Both the position numbers and the translations under genes were made by a program. Source: Janibacter cremeus (GTDB taxonomy: Bacteria > Actinomycetota > Actinomycetes > Actinomycetales > Dermatophilaceae). From it: a stretch of 64,000 bases of DNA. Below, one piece after another: positions 38,508-49,447 of this stretch. Location: NCBI RefSeq assembly GCF_029395675.1, contig NZ_CP115184.1, positions 1,054,001-1,118,000 on the forward strand, given 5' to 3'. The notes beneath the pieces were generated by a model. The model ran no database searches and had not been told where the DNA came from. It worked only from the letters and a program-made list of their open reading frames with translations. How positions within the stretch are numbered: position 1 is the stretch's first letter; the number at the start of each line of letters is the position of its first letter.

Positions 38508-39928
38508 CAGCCAACGGCTCCTTCCATCTGGAGTTCAATGAGGCGGTTCAGCTCGAGGGCGTACTCCATCGGGAGCTCCTTCGCGATCGGCTCGACGAAG
38601 CCGCGCACGATCATCGCCATCGCCTCCTCCTCGTTCATCCCGCGGGACATGAGGTAGAAGAGCTGGTCGGCGGAGACCTTCGAGACGGTCGCCTCGTGAC
38701 CCATCTGCACGTCGTCCTCGCGGACGTCGACGTACGGGTAGGTGTCCGAGCGGCTGATGGTGTCGACGAGCAGCGCGTCGCAGACCACGTTCGACTTCGA
38801 GTTCGTCGCTCCCTCGAGGACCTGGACCAGTCCGCGGTAGGAGGTGCGTCCACCACCGCGGGCCACGGACTTGGAGATGATCGAGCTGGAGGTGTTGGGC
38901 GCGGCGTGGACCATCTTGGCCCCGGCGTCCTGGTGCTGACCCTCGCCGGCGAGGGCGACGGACAGGGTCTCGCCCTTGGCGTACTCACCCATGAGGAAGC
39001 AGGCGGGGTACTTCATCGTCACCTTGGAGCCGATGTTGCCGTCGACCCACTCCATCGTGCCGCCCTCCTCGACCGTGGTGCGCTTGGTCACGAGGTTGTA
39101 CACGTTGTTCGACCAGTTCTGGATGGTCGTGTACCGCACGCGGGCGTTCTTCTTCACGACGATCTCGACGACGGCACTGTGCAACGACGCGGTCGTGTAG
39201 ATCGGGGCCGTGCAGCCCTCGACGTAGTGCACGGAGGAGCCCTCGTCCGCGATGATCAGCGTCCGCTCGAACTGGCCCATGTTCTCGGTGTTGATCCGGA
39301 AGTAGGCCTGCAGCGGGATGTCGACGTGGACGCCCGGGGGCACGTAGATGAAGGAGCCACCCGACCAGACGGCGGTGTTCAGCGCCGAGAACTTGTTGTC
39401 CCCGGCCGGGATGACGGTGCCGAAGTACTCCCGGAAGAGGTCCTCGTGCTCACGCAGGCCGGAGTCGGTGTCGACGAAGATGACGCCCTTCTCCTCCAGG
39501 TCCTCACGGATCTGGTGGTAGACGACCTCCGACTCGTACTGGGCCGCGACGCCCGCGACGAGGCGCTGCTTCTCCGCCTCGGGGATGCCGAGCTTGTCGT
39601 AGGTGTTCCTGATGTCCTCCGGCAGGTCCTCCCAGGAGCTGGCCTGGTTCTCGGTGGACTTCACGAAGTACTTGATGTTCTGGAAGTCGATCCCGGTGAG
39701 GTCGCTCCCCCAGCTGGGCATCGGCTTCTTGCCGAAGAGGCGCAGCGACTTCAGGCGCAGGTCACGCATCCACTGCGGCTCGTTCTTGCGGTCGCTGATG
39801 TCACGCACGACCTCCTCGTTGAGACCCCGCTTGGCCGACTCACCGGCCGCGTCGCTGTCGGACCAGCCGTACTCGTAGCGGCCGATGTCCTTGAGCCCTG
39901 GGTTCAGCTCTTCGATGTTGGTGCTCAT
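38507..39928 (-). CDS. sufB: Fe-S cluster assembly protein SufB
   Basis: 473 residues. The cluster-building subunit of SufBCD. Typical N-terminus ([18 protein letters not shown]), core [38 protein letters not shown], and the C-terminal [11 protein letters not shown] with the conserved Cys and [24 protein letters not shown] 39928 overlaps the sufR stop by ATGA. Confidence 0.96.
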   Translation of the reverse strand: MSTNIEELNPGLKDIGRYEYGWSDSDAAGESAKRGLNEEVVRDISDRKNEPQWMRDLRLKSLRLFGKKPMPSWGSDLTGIDFQNIKYFVKSTENQASSWEDLPEDIRNTYDKLGIPEAEKQRLVAGVAAQYESEVVYHQIREDLEEKGVIFVDTDSGLREHEDLFREYFGTVIPAGDNKFSALNTAVWSGGSFIYVPPGVHVDIPLQAYFRINTENMGQFERTLIIADEGSSVHYVEGCTAPIYTTASLHSAVVEIVVKKNARVRYTTIQNWSNNVYNLVTKRTTVEEGGTMEWVDGNIGSKVTMKYPACFLMGEYAKGETLSVALAGEGQHQDAGAKMVHAAPNTSSSIISKSVARGGGRTSYRGLVQVLEGATNSKSNVVCDALLVDTISRSDTYPYVDVREDDVQMGHEATVSKVSADQLFYLMSRGMNEEEAMAMIVRGFVEPIAKELPMEYALELNRLIELQMEGAVG

Positions 39929-40650
39929 CGGGTGGACCTCTCTGTGTTGGGTCGCGCCCCCGGCGTGGGGACGAAGGTGGTGCAGACGTGGTTGCCCTGG
40001 GCCAGGGTGGCCAGGCGTTGGACGTGGACGCCGAGCAGGCGGCTGAAGGCGTCGGTCTCCGCCTCGCACAGCTCGGGGAACTCCGTGGCGACGTGCTGGA
40101 CCGGGCAGTGCCCCTGGCACAGCTGGACACCGACGCTGCTGTCCTCGCCGACCGGACGGGCGCTGGCAGCGTAGCCCTCGAGGCGCAGGGCCTCGACGAG
40201 GGCCTGCGTGCGGGCGTGGGGGTCCTCCCCTGCGGCATCGAGCCGCTCCCGGACACGCTCCTCCAGACCGGCGACCCGCTCGTCGGCGAAGGCACGCACC
40301 GCGTCCACGCCGCCCTGCGCGCGCAGGAAGCGCATCACCTCGGAGGCCAGCTCGTCGTACTCGGACACGAGGTGGTCGTGGCCGGAGTCGGCCACGACCC
40401 ACTCCCGAGCCGGACGACCGCGGCCCCGCTTGCCCTGGTGAGGGGCCCGGCTGGTGACCGACGAGTCCTCGGCCAGCTGGTCGAGGTGCCGCCGCACACC
40501 GGTGGCCGTGAGGCCCAGCCGGTGGGCGATGTCCGCCGCGGTGATCGGCCCGTGCTCGCTGATCACCGCGAGCACGCGCTCGCGGGTGCTCGCGTCACGG
40601 GTCTCGGCGTCGCTGTGCGACGTCGAGGTCTCCCGCGCTGAATTAAACAC
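39925..40650 (-). CDS. sufR: SufR-type Fe-S-sensing transcriptional regulator
   Basis: 241 residues from GTG 40650. N-terminal winged helix ([35 protein letters not shown]), then a C-terminal effector part with [20 protein letters not shown], the three-cysteine pattern that binds a 4Fe-4S cluster in SufR. As in mycobacteria and streptomycetes it heads the suf operon and is expected to repress it when Fe-S status is good. The operator should lie between 40651 and 40737. Confidence 0.92.
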   Translation of the reverse strand: MFNSARETSTSHSDAETRDASTRERVLAVISEHGPITAADIAHRLGLTATGVRRHLDQLAEDSSVTSRAPHQGKRGRGRPAREWVVADSGHDHLVSEYDELASEVMRFLRAQGGVDAVRAFADERVAGLEERVRERLDAAGEDPHARTQALVEALRLEGYAASARPVGEDSSVGVQLCQGHCPVQHVATEFPELCEAETDAFSRLLGVHVQRLATLAQGNHVCTTFVPTPGARPNTERSTR

Positions 40651-40737
40651 ACACCCATGTTACGTAATTGTGGGCGGGAGACAACAAAGGCACCCCTAAC
40701 CGTGGGCCGCGCCCGCGGTTGCCTAGACTTGCCCACC
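40651..40737. promoter_or_regulatory. Divergent sufR / ABC transporter intergenic region
   Basis: 87 bp. Contains an AT-rich patch with the 8-bp palindrome TTACGTAA (40660-40667) flanked by CCCA and TGGG blocks (40654-40674), and another GC palindrome around CGCGGGCGCGG-like sequence near 40705-40720. The AT patch is the only plausible place for the sufR promoter and its autoregulatory operator. No exact match to a published SufR site is claimed. Confidence 0.4.
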
Positions 40738-41448
40738 GTGACTCGAGCCGTTGTCGTGGAGGACCTGCGCCGCGTCTTCGGCGACGTGGTCGCCGTCGAC
40801 GGGGCCACGTGGGGCGCCGACACGGGTGAGATCACCTGCGTGCTCGGTCCGAACGGCGCCGGCAAGACCACCACGATCGAGTGCCTCGAGGGGCTCCTGC
40901 GTCCCGACTCCGGCACCTGCCGCGTCCTCGGCACGGACCCGTGGCAGGCGGACGCAGCCCACCGCGCCAAGGTCGGCGTCATGCTCCAGGACGGCGGGCT
41001 CCCCCAGAGCGTGAACGCCCGGCGCCTGCTCGCCCACCTCGCACGACTGCACGTGGGCGACCACGCGGCCGAGCTGGTCGAACGCCTGGACATCGCCCCC
41101 TTCGCCACGACCCCCATCCGGCGGCTCAGCGGCGGCCAGCGACAGCGGGTCGCCCTGGCCGCCGCGCTCGTCGGCGGACCGCGGGTCGCCTTCCTCGACG
41201 AACCCACCGCCGGGCTCGACCCGCACGCCCGGATGGACGTGTGGGACCTGCTGCGCGAGCAGGCGCACGCCGGCGTCGGCCTCGTCGTGACGACCCACAG
41301 CTTCGAGGAGGCCGAGCGCCTGGCCGCGCGCGTCGTCATCCTCGACCACGGTCGCGTCGTCGCCGACGGGACGCCGGAGCAGATCGCCGCCGGCGGCCGT
41401 CTCGAGGACGCCTACTTCTCGCTCACCGGAGGCACGCGTGATCGCTGA
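40738..41448 (+). CDS. ABC transporter ATP-binding protein
   Basis: 236 residues from GTG 40738. Walker A LGPNGAGKTTTIECLEG, signature LSGGQRQRVALAAAL, Walker B VAFLDEPTAGLDPHA, switch His in VTTHSFEEAERLA. CcmA/DrrA-like type-2 exporter ATPase. Its end overlaps the permease start by 11 bp. The pair is found between suf and ctaA genes in many actinobacteria; the substrate is not known. Confidence 0.92.
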   Translation: MTRAVVVEDLRRVFGDVVAVDGATWGADTGEITCVLGPNGAGKTTTIECLEGLLRPDSGTCRVLGTDPWQADAAHRAKVGVMLQDGGLPQSVNARRLLAHLARLHVGDHAAELVERLDIAPFATTPIRRLSGGQRQRVALAAALVGGPRVAFLDEPTAGLDPHARMDVWDLLREQAHAGVGLVVTTHSFEEAERLAARVVILDHGRVVADGTPEQIAAGGRLEDAYFSLTGGTRDR

Positions 41449-42205
41449 GACCACGACGCACGTCCCCACACCGGCCCCTCGGGGGCAGCGGGTGGTGGCC
41501 CAGGCGCGCTTCGAGGCAGGCATCCTCGTGCGCAACGGCGAGCAGCTGCTCGTCTCCCTCGTCCTGCCGGTCCTGGCCCTGGTGGCGCTCGCCACGGTCT
41601 CCTACCCGGACCTGGCGACGCCGCGCATCGCCGTGGTCGCACCCGGCGTCCTCGCCCTGGCCCTCGTCTCGACCGCGTTCACGGGGCAGGCGATCCAGAC
41701 CGCCTTCGACCGGCGCTACGGCGTGCTGCGCATGCTCGCGACCACCCCGGTCGGCACTGACGGTCTCCTCGCGGGCAAGGCCCTGGCCATCGGCGCGGTC
41801 GCGGCCGCGCAGCTGGCGGTCCTCGGGCTGCTCGCCGCCCTCATGGGCTGGCGCCCGGACCCCCTGGGGCTGCTCCTCGCGCCGGTGACGGGAGCACTCG
41901 GCGTGTGGGTCTTCGTCGCCCTCGCCCTGCTCGTGGCCGGCGCCATGCGCGCCGAGGCCGTCCTCGCGGTCGCCAACCTCGCGTGGGTCCTCATCGCCGG
42001 CGTGGGCGGCCTCCTGCTTCCCGGCGGGACCCTCGGCGGCACCGTCGCCGCCATCGTCCGGTGGCTTCCCTCCGGCGCCCTCGGCGACGCCTTCCGCGAC
42101 CAGCTCGCGCACGGGAGCGTGCCGCTCCTGCCCTGGCTGGTCCTGCTCGTGTGGGGCGCCGCTCTGAGCCTGGCCGTCCTGCGCACCTTCCGTTGGCGCG
42201 ACTGA
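41438..42205 (+). CDS. ABC-2 type transporter permease
   Basis: 255 residues from GTG 41438. Six membrane helices (LVSLVLPVLALVALATVSY; VVAPGVLALALVSTAF; ALAIGAVAAAQLAVLGLLAAL; GVWVFVALALLVAG; ANLAWVLIAGVGGLLLP; WLVLLVWGAALSLAVL) and the FDRRYGVLRMLATTPVG loop typical of ABC-2 permeases. Partner of the ATPase just upstream. Confidence 0.92.
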   Translation: MIAETTTHVPTPAPRGQRVVAQARFEAGILVRNGEQLLVSLVLPVLALVALATVSYPDLATPRIAVVAPGVLALALVSTAFTGQAIQTAFDRRYGVLRMLATTPVGTDGLLAGKALAIGAVAAAQLAVLGLLAALMGWRPDPLGLLLAPVTGALGVWVFVALALLVAGAMRAEAVLAVANLAWVLIAGVGGLLLPGGTLGGTVAAIVRWLPSGALGDAFRDQLAHGSVPLLPWLVLLVWGAALSLAVLRTFRWRD

Positions 42206-42252
42206 CTCGGCCCGGCGCCGGGGGCCGCCGGACCGCGACATACCGTAGTGGC

Positions 42253-43158
42253 GTGTCCGAGTACCCCGCTGCCGCGCGCACGTGGCTGCCTCGCCTCCTC
42301 CTGCTCAACCTGGTCGTCGAGGTCGGCATCGTCCTCACCGGCGGCCTCGTGCGCCTCACGGGATCCGGGCTCGGGTGCCCCACGTGGCCGCGGTGCACTC
42401 CCGGGTCCTACATCCCCACGGTCGAGCAGGCCGAGGGGTTCCACAAGTTCATCGAGTTCGGCAACCGGACCCTCACCGGGGTCGTCGGCATCGCTGCCCT
42501 CCTCCTGCTCATCGCCCTCCTCCGCTGGGCACGTGACCGCCCCGAGCTGGTCCGCGGCACCTGGATCGTGCTCGGTGGCGTCGCGGCCCAGGCGATCGTC
42601 GGGGGCATCACGGTGCTCACCGGGCTCAACCCGTGGATCGTCGGCTTCCACTTCCTCTGCTCGATGGCGATCATCGCGGTCTCGGCGTGGTTGCTGTGGC
42701 GCTTCCCCCAGGGCGCCGGGCCCACTCGCTCACTGGTCCACCCGCTGGTCGACCGCACGACGTGGGCGCTCGGTGTCGTGGCCGTGGTCGTGCTCGTCCT
42801 CGGCACCATCGTGACCGGCTCCGGCCCGCACTCCGGCGACGCGGACGTCCCGGCCCGCACCGGCTTCGACCCCCGCACGATCTCCTGGCTGCACGCCGAC
42901 GCCGTCATGCTCTTCATCGGCATCGTCGTCGCCGTCTGGCTCGGGGCGAGGCTCACCGAGCGCGCGGACGGCCCCTCCCGCGCGTGGGGCGTCGTCCTCC
43001 TCGTCACCCTCGCCCAGGGCCTCGTCGGCTACGTCCAGTACCTGACGAAGCTGCCCGAGGTCCTCGTCCTGGCCCACATGTTCGGTGCGGCCGCGCTCGT
43101 CGTCGTCATCGCCCGCGCCCTCGTCCTCTCCCGCGAGCCGGTGCAGTCCCCGGCCTGA
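42253..43158 (+). CDS. ctaA: Heme A synthase (CtaA/COX15)
   Basis: 301 residues from GTG 42253. Oxidises heme O to heme A for the aa3 oxidase. Eight helices; GGLVRLTGSGLGCPTWPRC near the N-terminus with the disulfide-type cysteine pair, and heme histidines in EGFHKFIEFGNR, VGFHFLCS, SWLHADAVM and LAHMFGA. The second half has GPHSGD. Convergent with ctaB, from which it is separated by 166 bp holding a long inverted repeat. Confidence 0.94.
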   Translation: MSEYPAAARTWLPRLLLLNLVVEVGIVLTGGLVRLTGSGLGCPTWPRCTPGSYIPTVEQAEGFHKFIEFGNRTLTGVVGIAALLLLIALLRWARDRPELVRGTWIVLGGVAAQAIVGGITVLTGLNPWIVGFHFLCSMAIIAVSAWLLWRFPQGAGPTRSLVHPLVDRTTWALGVVAVVVLVLGTIVTGSGPHSGDADVPARTGFDPRTISWLHADAVMLFIGIVVAVWLGARLTERADGPSRAWGVVLLVTLAQGLVGYVQYLTKLPEVLVLAHMFGAAALVVVIARALVLSREPVQSPA

Positions 43159-43179
43159 CGCCACGTCGGGCACCAGAGA

Positions 43180-43298
43180 GCGGACGAAGGGAGGGTGCGG
43201 GCCGACTCAGGCCGGCGTCCGGACCGACCGACACGGGTGCAGGCGAAGAACGAGGCGTCCGGACGACGCGCCAAGGCCCGTGCGCTCCCTTCGTCCGC
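43180..43298. repeat. Long-spaced inverted repeat between ctaA and ctaB
   Basis: Perfect 14-bp arms GCGGACGAAGGGAG (43180-43193) and its complement (43285-43298). Inside the arms the pairing resumes at CGGGCC (43198-43203 with GGCCCG near 43275-43280) and each flank carries a GTCCGGAC block (43217-43224 and 43257-43264). It lies between two convergent genes, so it may be a bidirectional terminator or a structured RNA. Each outer arm contains CGAAGGGAG, a near-match of the window's repeated CGAAGGGGG. Confidence 0.6.
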
Positions 43299-43324
43299 GG
43301 ACCACTACGCAGGCCGAGCCGAAC

Positions 43325-44275
43325 TCAGGCCAGGCCGGGCAGCGGCAGGTGCAGCAGCGGGTCGACGGCGACGCCGAGGAAGAGCAGCGTCACGTAGGTG
43401 ATGGAGAAGTGGAACAGCCGCATCGGCTTGAGCACCTGGGGGCTCGCGCCCTTGCGGGCCGCCGACATCAGCCGGTGGGCCTCGGCGACGAAGAGCCCGC
43501 CCGAGAGCACCGCGGCACCGAGGTAGATCCAGCCCATGTCGGCCACGGGGACGAGCGCCAGCGAGGTGAGGACCATCAGCCAGGAGTAGGCGACGATCTG
43601 CTTGGCCACCGTCGTCTGCTCCTGGACGACCGGGGCCATGGGCACTCCGGCGGCGGAGTAGTCGTCGGTGAAGCGCATGGACAGCGGCCAGTAGTGCGGC
43701 GGCGTCCAGAAGAAGATCACGAGGAAGAGGATGATCGCGGGCCACTCGACCGAGTTGGTCACGGCGGACCACCCGATGAGCGTCGGCATGCACCCGGCGA
43801 CGCCGCCCCAGACGATGTTCTGCGCCGTGCGGCGCTTGAGGATCATCGTGTAGCCGACGGCGTAGAGCAGGATCGCGGCGAACGACAGCGCCGCGGACAG
43901 CCAGTTGACGAGCAGCCCCAACCAGAGGGTGGACAGGAGCGTCAGGACGAGGCCGAAGACCATCGCACCCGTGGGCGTGGCCTCCCCGGTCACGAGGGGC
44001 CGGTTGATCGTGCGGCCCATCTTCGCGTCGATGTCACGGTCGTAGACCATGTTGAAGGTGTTGGCCGCCCCGGCGCTGAGGGAGCCGCCGACGAGGGTGA
44101 GGACGATCAGGCCCAGGGAGGGGACGCCGCGCTGGGCGAGGAACATCACCGGCACCGTCGTCACGAGGAGCAGCTCGATGATCCGAGGCTTCGTCAGCGC
44201 GACGTACGCACGCACGGTGCGCCGCCACGGGCGGGTCGCCGGCGACAGCTCGCGCGTCGACTCGAGAGTGGTCAC
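43325..44275 (-). CDS. ctaB: Protoheme IX farnesyltransferase (heme O synthase)
   Basis: 316 residues from GTG 44275; an in-frame ATG at 44305 would add ten residues. UbiA-type prenyltransferase in the membrane, farnesylating heme b to heme O, the substrate of CtaA. Motifs: [22 protein letters not shown] (first Asp-rich region), [17 protein letters not shown] and the second acidic loop [13 protein letters not shown]. About nine helices. Divergent from tkt, with 172 bp between start codons. Confidence 0.95.
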   Translation of the reverse strand: MTTLESTRELSPATRPWRRTVRAYVALTKPRIIELLLVTTVPVMFLAQRGVPSLGLIVLTLVGGSLSAGAANTFNMVYDRDIDAKMGRTINRPLVTGEATPTGAMVFGLVLTLLSTLWLGLLVNWLSAALSFAAILLYAVGYTMILKRRTAQNIVWGGVAGCMPTLIGWSAVTNSVEWPAIILFLVIFFWTPPHYWPLSMRFTDDYSAAGVPMAPVVQEQTTVAKQIVAYSWLMVLTSLALVPVADMGWIYLGAAVLSGGLFVAEAHRLMSAARKGASPQVLKPMRLFHFSITYVTLLFLGVAVDPLLHLPLPGLA

Positions 44276-44447
44276 GGACTGCCTTTGCCGAAGGGGGTGG
44301 GACATGGCGGCGCGGGGCGCCGACCGTGCCCGCAGTCTACCCGTGCCGGCAGGGCCCCCGGGGTCGCCCCCGCGCGGCGTGGCACACACCCGCGATCCCA
44401 CTAGTGTGGAGGCGAGCACCCACCGCGTCTGCAGAGAAAGGTCTTCC

Positions 44448-46688
44448 GTGAGCACGGACACCGACACCTCCCCCACCGCACCCGCCAAGAAGTCGGCGGG
44501 CGCCGCGGCTCCCAAGGGGACCACCCGCACCGTCGCCTCGGCGAACCCGGACGGCCCGGCGGGCACCTCCTCGCGCTCCAGCGAGCTCCCTCGCCCGATC
44601 GCGACCAAGGCGGGGTGGAGTGACCTGGACGTGCGCGCGGTCGACACGGTCCGGGTCCTGGCAGCGGATGCGGTGCAGACGTGCGGCAGCGGTCACCCCG
44701 GGACCGCGATGAGCCTCTCCCCCGCCGCCTACCTGCTCTACCAGCAGGTGATGACGCACGACCCGAGCGACCCGACGTGGCTGGGCCGTGACCGCTTCGT
44801 GCTCTCGGTGGGCCACTCCTCGCTGACCCAGTACATCCAGCTCTTCCTCTCCGGCTACGGCATGGAGTTGAGCGACCTCGAGGCGCTGCGCACCTGGGGC
44901 TCCCTCACCCCCGGTCACCCCGAGGTGCACCACACCCCCGGCGTGGAGATCACGACCGGCCCGCTCGGCTCCGGCTTCGCCTCCGCGGTGGGCATGGCCA
45001 TGGCCCAGCGCCGCCAGCGCGGGATGTTCGACCCGGACGCTGCGCCGGGCACCTCTCCCTTCGACCACACCATCTGGTGCCTCGCCTCCGACGGTGACCT
45101 CCAGGAGGGGGTCTCCTCCGAGGGCAGCTCGCTCGCCGGGCACCAGGAGCTGGGCAACCTCAACGTCATCTACGACGCCAACCAGATCTCCATCGAGGAC
45201 GACACCGACATCTCCTTCAGCGAGGACGTCGGCGCCCGCTACCGCGCCTACGGCTGGCACGTCATCGACGTCGACTGGCGCAGGAGCGGAGACGGCTCCT
45301 CCTACGTCGAGGACGTCGACGCGCTCCTCGAGGCCTGCACCGCCGCGAAGGAGAACACGTCCGCGCCCACGATGATCGTGCTGCACACGATCATCGGCTG
45401 GCCGGCCCCGACCAAGCAGGACACCGGGGCCGCCCACGGCGCGGCCCTCGGCGGGGACGAAGTCGCGGCGACCAAGGAGCTGCTGGGCTTCGACACGACG
45501 GTGGACTTCCCCGTCGAGGAGGCCGTTCTCGAGCACACCCGCGCGGTCGTCGCCCGCGGCAAGAGCGCCCACGCCGAGTGGGACGAGCGCATGGTCGCCT
45601 GGCGGTCGAGCAACCCCGAGCGTGCAGCGCTGCTCGACCGCGTCGTCGACGCCCGGGTCCCCGAGGGCCTCGACGAGGCCCTGCCGACCTTCGAGGCCTC
45701 CGAGAAGGGCATGGCCACCCGCAAGGCCTCCGGCGAGGTCCTCACCGCCCTCGCCGACGTCATGCCGGAGCTGTGGGGCGGCTCCGCCGACCTCGCCGGC
45801 TCCAACAACACGACGATGGAGGGACAGCCCTCCTTCGTCCCCAGGAGCAAGCAGACCGACTCCTGGTCCGGCAACGAGTACGGCCGCACCCTGCACTTCG
45901 GGATCCGTGAGCACGGGATGGGTATGGCGATGAACGGCATCGCCCTCGAGGGACTGACGCGCGTCTACGGCGGCACCTTCCTCGTCTTCTCCGACTACAT
46001 GCGCCCGGCCGTGCGTCTGGCCGCCCTCCAGCAGCTGCCGGTGACGTACGTGTGGACGCACGACTCCATCGGTCTCGGCGAGGACGGTCCGACGCACCAG
46101 CCGATCGAGCACCTCGCCGCCCTGCGCGCCATCCCGGGCCTCGACGTCGTCCGGCCGGGCGACGCGAACGAGGTGAGCGTCTGCTGGGGCCAGGTCCTGA
46201 AGAACACCTCCACCGCGGCCCTGGCCCTCTCCCGCCAGGGGACGCCGGTCATCGACCGCGACGAGTTCGCTCCGGCGGCCGGGGCGACGAAGGGCGCCTA
46301 CGTCCTGGCGGAGTCCAGCACCGACGTGCCCGAGGTCGTCCTCGTCGCCACCGGCACCGAGGTCGCCGTGGCCCTGGCCGCCCGCGCCACGCTCGAGGAG
46401 GCGGGCACCGGGACCCGGGTGGTCTCCATGCCCTGCCGTGAGTGGTTCGACCAGCAGCCGAGGGAGTACCGCGACGAGGTCCTGCCGCCCGCCGTCCGGG
46501 CCCGCGTCTCCGTCGAGGCCGCGACCCCCTTCGGCTGGCGCGAGGTCGTCGGCGACGCGGGTGAGAGCGTGGGGATCGACCACTTCGGTGCCTCCGCGGA
46601 CCACGCGACCCTCTACGAGAAGTTCGGCATCACGCCCGACGCCGTCGTCGCGGCGGCCCGGACGTCCATCGACAACGCAAAGGGATGA
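44448..46688 (+). CDS. tkt: Transketolase
   Basis: 746 residues from GTG 44448 (AGAAAGG SD). Thiamine-diphosphate enzyme of the non-oxidative pentose phosphate pathway. The catalytic body starts near 60 ([38 protein letters not shown]); the ThDP motif is [19 protein letters not shown], and the pyrimidine domain has [17 protein letters not shown] and [20 protein letters not shown]. About 45 extra N-terminal residues (Thr/Ala/Pro-rich, [18 protein letters not shown]) precede the normal start of the fold. Opens the operon tkt-tal-pgi-zwf-opcA-pgl. Confidence 0.96.
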   Translation: MSTDTDTSPTAPAKKSAGAAAPKGTTRTVASANPDGPAGTSSRSSELPRPIATKAGWSDLDVRAVDTVRVLAADAVQTCGSGHPGTAMSLSPAAYLLYQQVMTHDPSDPTWLGRDRFVLSVGHSSLTQYIQLFLSGYGMELSDLEALRTWGSLTPGHPEVHHTPGVEITTGPLGSGFASAVGMAMAQRRQRGMFDPDAAPGTSPFDHTIWCLASDGDLQEGVSSEGSSLAGHQELGNLNVIYDANQISIEDDTDISFSEDVGARYRAYGWHVIDVDWRRSGDGSSYVEDVDALLEACTAAKENTSAPTMIVLHTIIGWPAPTKQDTGAAHGAALGGDEVAATKELLGFDTTVDFPVEEAVLEHTRAVVARGKSAHAEWDERMVAWRSSNPERAALLDRVVDARVPEGLDEALPTFEASEKGMATRKASGEVLTALADVMPELWGGSADLAGSNNTTMEGQPSFVPRSKQTDSWSGNEYGRTLHFGIREHGMGMAMNGIALEGLTRVYGGTFLVFSDYMRPAVRLAALQQLPVTYVWTHDSIGLGEDGPTHQPIEHLAALRAIPGLDVVRPGDANEVSVCWGQVLKNTSTAALALSRQGTPVIDRDEFAPAAGATKGAYVLAESSTDVPEVVLVATGTEVAVALAARATLEEAGTGTRVVSMPCREWFDQQPREYRDEVLPPAVRARVSVEAATPFGWREVVGDAGESVGIDHFGASADHATLYEKFGITPDAVVAAARTSIDNAKG

Positions 46689-46694
46689 GTGAAC

Positions 46695-47828
46695 ATGGCT
46701 GGAGATCTCCCGACCAAGCCCGCCCCGGTCGAGGCCCTCTACCGCGCAGGGGTGTCGGTCTGGCTCGATGACCTCAGCCGCGAGCGGCTCCGCTCGGGCA
46801 ACCTGCAGGAGCTCATCGACACCAAGGGCATCGTCGGTGTCACGACCAACCCCTCGATCTTCCAGGCCGCCCTCGCCGAGGGTGACGCCTACGACGAGCA
46901 GCTCAACGCCCTCGCCGCCGAGGGCAAGAGCGTCGACGAAGTCGTCTTCGCCCTGACGACCGACGACGTCAGAGACGCCTGTGACGCCTTCCGGACGATC
47001 CACGAGGCCACCGACGGCGTCGACGGTCGCGTCTCGATCGAGGTCGACCCGCGCCTGGCGCACGACGCCGACGAGACCGTGACGGTGGCGAGCCAGCTGG
47101 CCGAGACCGTCGACCGGCCGCAGGTCTTCATCAAGATCCCGGCGACCGAGGCCGGTCTGCCGGCGATCACCAAGACGCTCGCGGCCGGCATCAGCGTGAA
47201 CGTCACCCTGATCTTCAGCCTCGAGCGCTACCGCGCGGTGATGAACGCCTTCATCGAGGGCCTCGAGCAGGCGCTCGAGGCGGGCAGGGACCTGTCGACG
47301 ATCCACTCGGTCGCCTCCTTCTTCGTCTCCCGGGTGGACGCGAAGGTCGACGCCCAGCTGAAGGAGATCGGCACCGACGAGGCCCTCGCCCTGCGGGGCC
47401 GGGCCGGTCTGGCCAACGCCCGCCTGGCGTACCAGGCCTACGAGGAGGTCTTCTCCACGCCCCGGTGGCAGCGCCTCGAGGACGAAGGGGGGCGCCCCCA
47501 GCGTCCGCTGTGGGCCTCCACCGGTGTGAAGGACCCGGAGTACCCCGACACGCTGTACGTGACCGAGCTGGTCGCGGACAACACCGTCAACACGATGCCG
47601 GAGAAGACGCTCGACGCGACGATCGACCACGGCACGATCTCCGGCGACACCGTCACCGGGTCCTACGCGGAGGCCCAGGAGGTCCTCGACGCGCTCGCGG
47701 GCCTGGGCATCAGCTACACGGATGTCACCGCCGCCCTCGAGACCGAGGGCGTCGAGAAGTTCGAGAAGGCCTGGGAGGAGCTGCTCGACGGCGTGCGCGC
47801 CGAGCTCGGCAAGGCGGCCGCACGGTGA
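46695..47828 (+). CDS. tal: Transaldolase
   Basis: 377 residues from ATG 46695. Type 2 (actinobacterial long form) transaldolase: [51 protein letters not shown] with the Schiff-base lysine, and [13 protein letters not shown]. Just before the last motif the sequence EDEGGRP is encoded by a CGAAGGGGG repeat (47483-47491). Six bases after the tkt stop; its stop overlaps the pgi start by GTGA. Confidence 0.95.
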   Translation: MAGDLPTKPAPVEALYRAGVSVWLDDLSRERLRSGNLQELIDTKGIVGVTTNPSIFQAALAEGDAYDEQLNALAAEGKSVDEVVFALTTDDVRDACDAFRTIHEATDGVDGRVSIEVDPRLAHDADETVTVASQLAETVDRPQVFIKIPATEAGLPAITKTLAAGISVNVTLIFSLERYRAVMNAFIEGLEQALEAGRDLSTIHSVASFFVSRVDAKVDAQLKEIGTDEALALRGRAGLANARLAYQAYEEVFSTPRWQRLEDEGGRPQRPLWASTGVKDPEYPDTLYVTELVADNTVNTMPEKTLDATIDHGTISGDTVTGSYAEAQEVLDALAGLGISYTDVTAALETEGVEKFEKAWEELLDGVRAELGKAAAR

Positions 47829-49447
47829 CCAGCCTGGCCGTCCTCGCCTCCGGTGCCGCCGCCGAGGCCGTGGGCACCCACGTCCCCGAGCTGGTGTCGG
47901 ACCGGGTGGCCAGTCGCCTCTTCGACGGTGACGCCACGCTCTGGGGCGAGGCTGCGCAGGAGGAGGCGGCGAAGCGCCTGTCCTGGGTCGGCCTCGGCCG
48001 CACCTCGCGGCACCTCGTCGGCGAGATCGGTGCCGTGCGCGAGGAGCTGCGTGAGCAGGGTGTCGACCGGATCGTGCTGTGCGGCATGGGCGGCAGCTCC
48101 TTGGCGCCGGAGGTCATCTGCGCGACGGCCGGGGTCCCGCTGACCGTCCTGGACTCCAGCCACCCCGACGTCGTGCGCGCCGCCGCGACCGACCTGGCCC
48201 GCACGGCCGTCGTCGTCTCGAGCAAGTCCGGGTCGACGGTGGAGACCGACAGCCAGCGACGGGTCTTCGAGGAGGCCTTCACCGACGCCGGGATCGACGC
48301 CGCCGCCCGGATCGTCGTCGTGACCGACCCGGGCAGCCCGCTCGAGGAGGACGCCCGCAGCAAGGGCCAGCGGGTCGTGACCGCCGACCCCGAGGTCGGT
48401 GGCCGGTACTCCGCACTGACCGCCTTCGGTCTCGTCCCCTCCGGCCTGGCCGGTGTGGACATCGAGGAGCTGCTCGACGACGCCGAGGCCGTCACCGACC
48501 TGCTCGCCGAGGACGACGAGGCCAACCCCGGGCTGCGGCTGGGTGCGGCCATCGCCGGCACCCACCCCTTGCGCGACAAGCTCTACCTCGTCGACCACGG
48601 CACCCCGGCCCGTGGCCTGGGTGACTGGATCGAGCAGCTGGTCGCCGAGTCCACCGGCAAGCAGGAGCGCGGTCTCCTCCCGGTCGTCCTCGACGCACCC
48701 GGGCGGACCGAGCTGCCGCACGACGCCACCCTGTGCCGACTCGTCGAGGTCGGCGAGGACGACCGGCCCGCCCCGACGGCCGCCGCCTCGACGCTCGATG
48801 TCGGTGGTTCCCTCGGCGCGCAGTTCCTGCTGTGGGAGGTGGCCACGGCCGTGGCCGGTCGACTGCTCGGGATCAACCCCTTCGACCAGCCGGACGTCGA
48901 GAGCGCCAAGCAGGCCGCGCGTGACCTCATGTCGCAGTCCGCGGCGACCGGCACCGAGGCCGACGCCGTGGACGGCACGGTCGAGATCCGCCACCTCGGT
49001 GGCGACTGGCTCGGCGGGGCGGACACGATCGAGTCCGCCCTCGAGGCACTGCTCGCGCAGCTCGACCCCGAGCACGGGTACGTCGCCGTCATGGCCTACC
49101 TCGACCGGGAGGCCGATGCCCCCTTCGCCGAGGCGGTCGATGCCCTGGCCGCGCGCGTGCAGCGGCCGACCACCCTCGGGTGGGGCCCCCGCTTCCTGCA
49201 CTCGACCGGGCAGTACCACAAGGGAGGTCCCCGCACCGGCGTCTATCTGCAGATCACCGGCGCACCCGAGGAGGACCTGCCCGTCCCCGGTCGCGACTTC
49301 ACGCTCGGTGAGTTCATCGCCGCCCAGGCCGGCGGCGACGCCGCCGTGCTCGCCGACCACGGGCGTCCGGTCCTCCGGCTGCACCTGACCGACCACGATC
49401 GCGGGCTCGCCGCGGTCGGCGATGCCCTGCGAGGGGGCCGCGCATGA
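47825..49447 (+). CDS. pgi: Glucose-6-phosphate isomerase
   Basis: 540 residues from GTG 47825. SIS-domain enzyme of the actinobacterial branch that lies inside the tkt-zwf operon: [66 protein letters not shown]. It recycles fructose-6-phosphate to glucose-6-phosphate for the oxidative branch. The stop overlaps the zwf start by ATGA. Confidence 0.93.
   Translation: MTSLAVLASGAAAEAVGTHVPELVSDRVASRLFDGDATLWGEAAQEEAAKRLSWVGLGRTSRHLVGEIGAVREELREQGVDRIVLCGMGGSSLAPEVICATAGVPLTVLDSSHPDVVRAAATDLARTAVVVSSKSGSTVETDSQRRVFEEAFTDAGIDAAARIVVVTDPGSPLEEDARSKGQRVVTADPEVGGRYSALTAFGLVPSGLAGVDIEELLDDAEAVTDLLAEDDEANPGLRLGAAIAGTHPLRDKLYLVDHGTPARGLGDWIEQLVAESTGKQERGLLPVVLDAPGRTELPHDATLCRLVEVGEDDRPAPTAAASTLDVGGSLGAQFLLWEVATAVAGRLLGINPFDQPDVESAKQAARDLMSQSAATGTEADAVDGTVEIRHLGGDWLGGADTIESALEALLAQLDPEHGYVAVMAYLDREADAPFAEAVDALAARVQRPTTLGWGPRFLHSTGQYHKGGPRTGVYLQITGAPEEDLPVPGRDFTLGEFIAAQAGGDAAVLADHGRPVLRLHLTDHDRGLAAVGDALRGGRA

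Noticed and set aside
40738..42205. Assignment of the ABC transporter to antibiotic resistance
   Set aside because: DrrA-like ATPase motifs are general for ABC-2 exporters and the locus is conserved beside ctaA; no substrate evidence.
44337..47630. A 1097-codon minus-strand open frame
   Set aside because: Fully antisense to tkt and tal, whose catalytic motifs are intact; low-complexity shadow composition.
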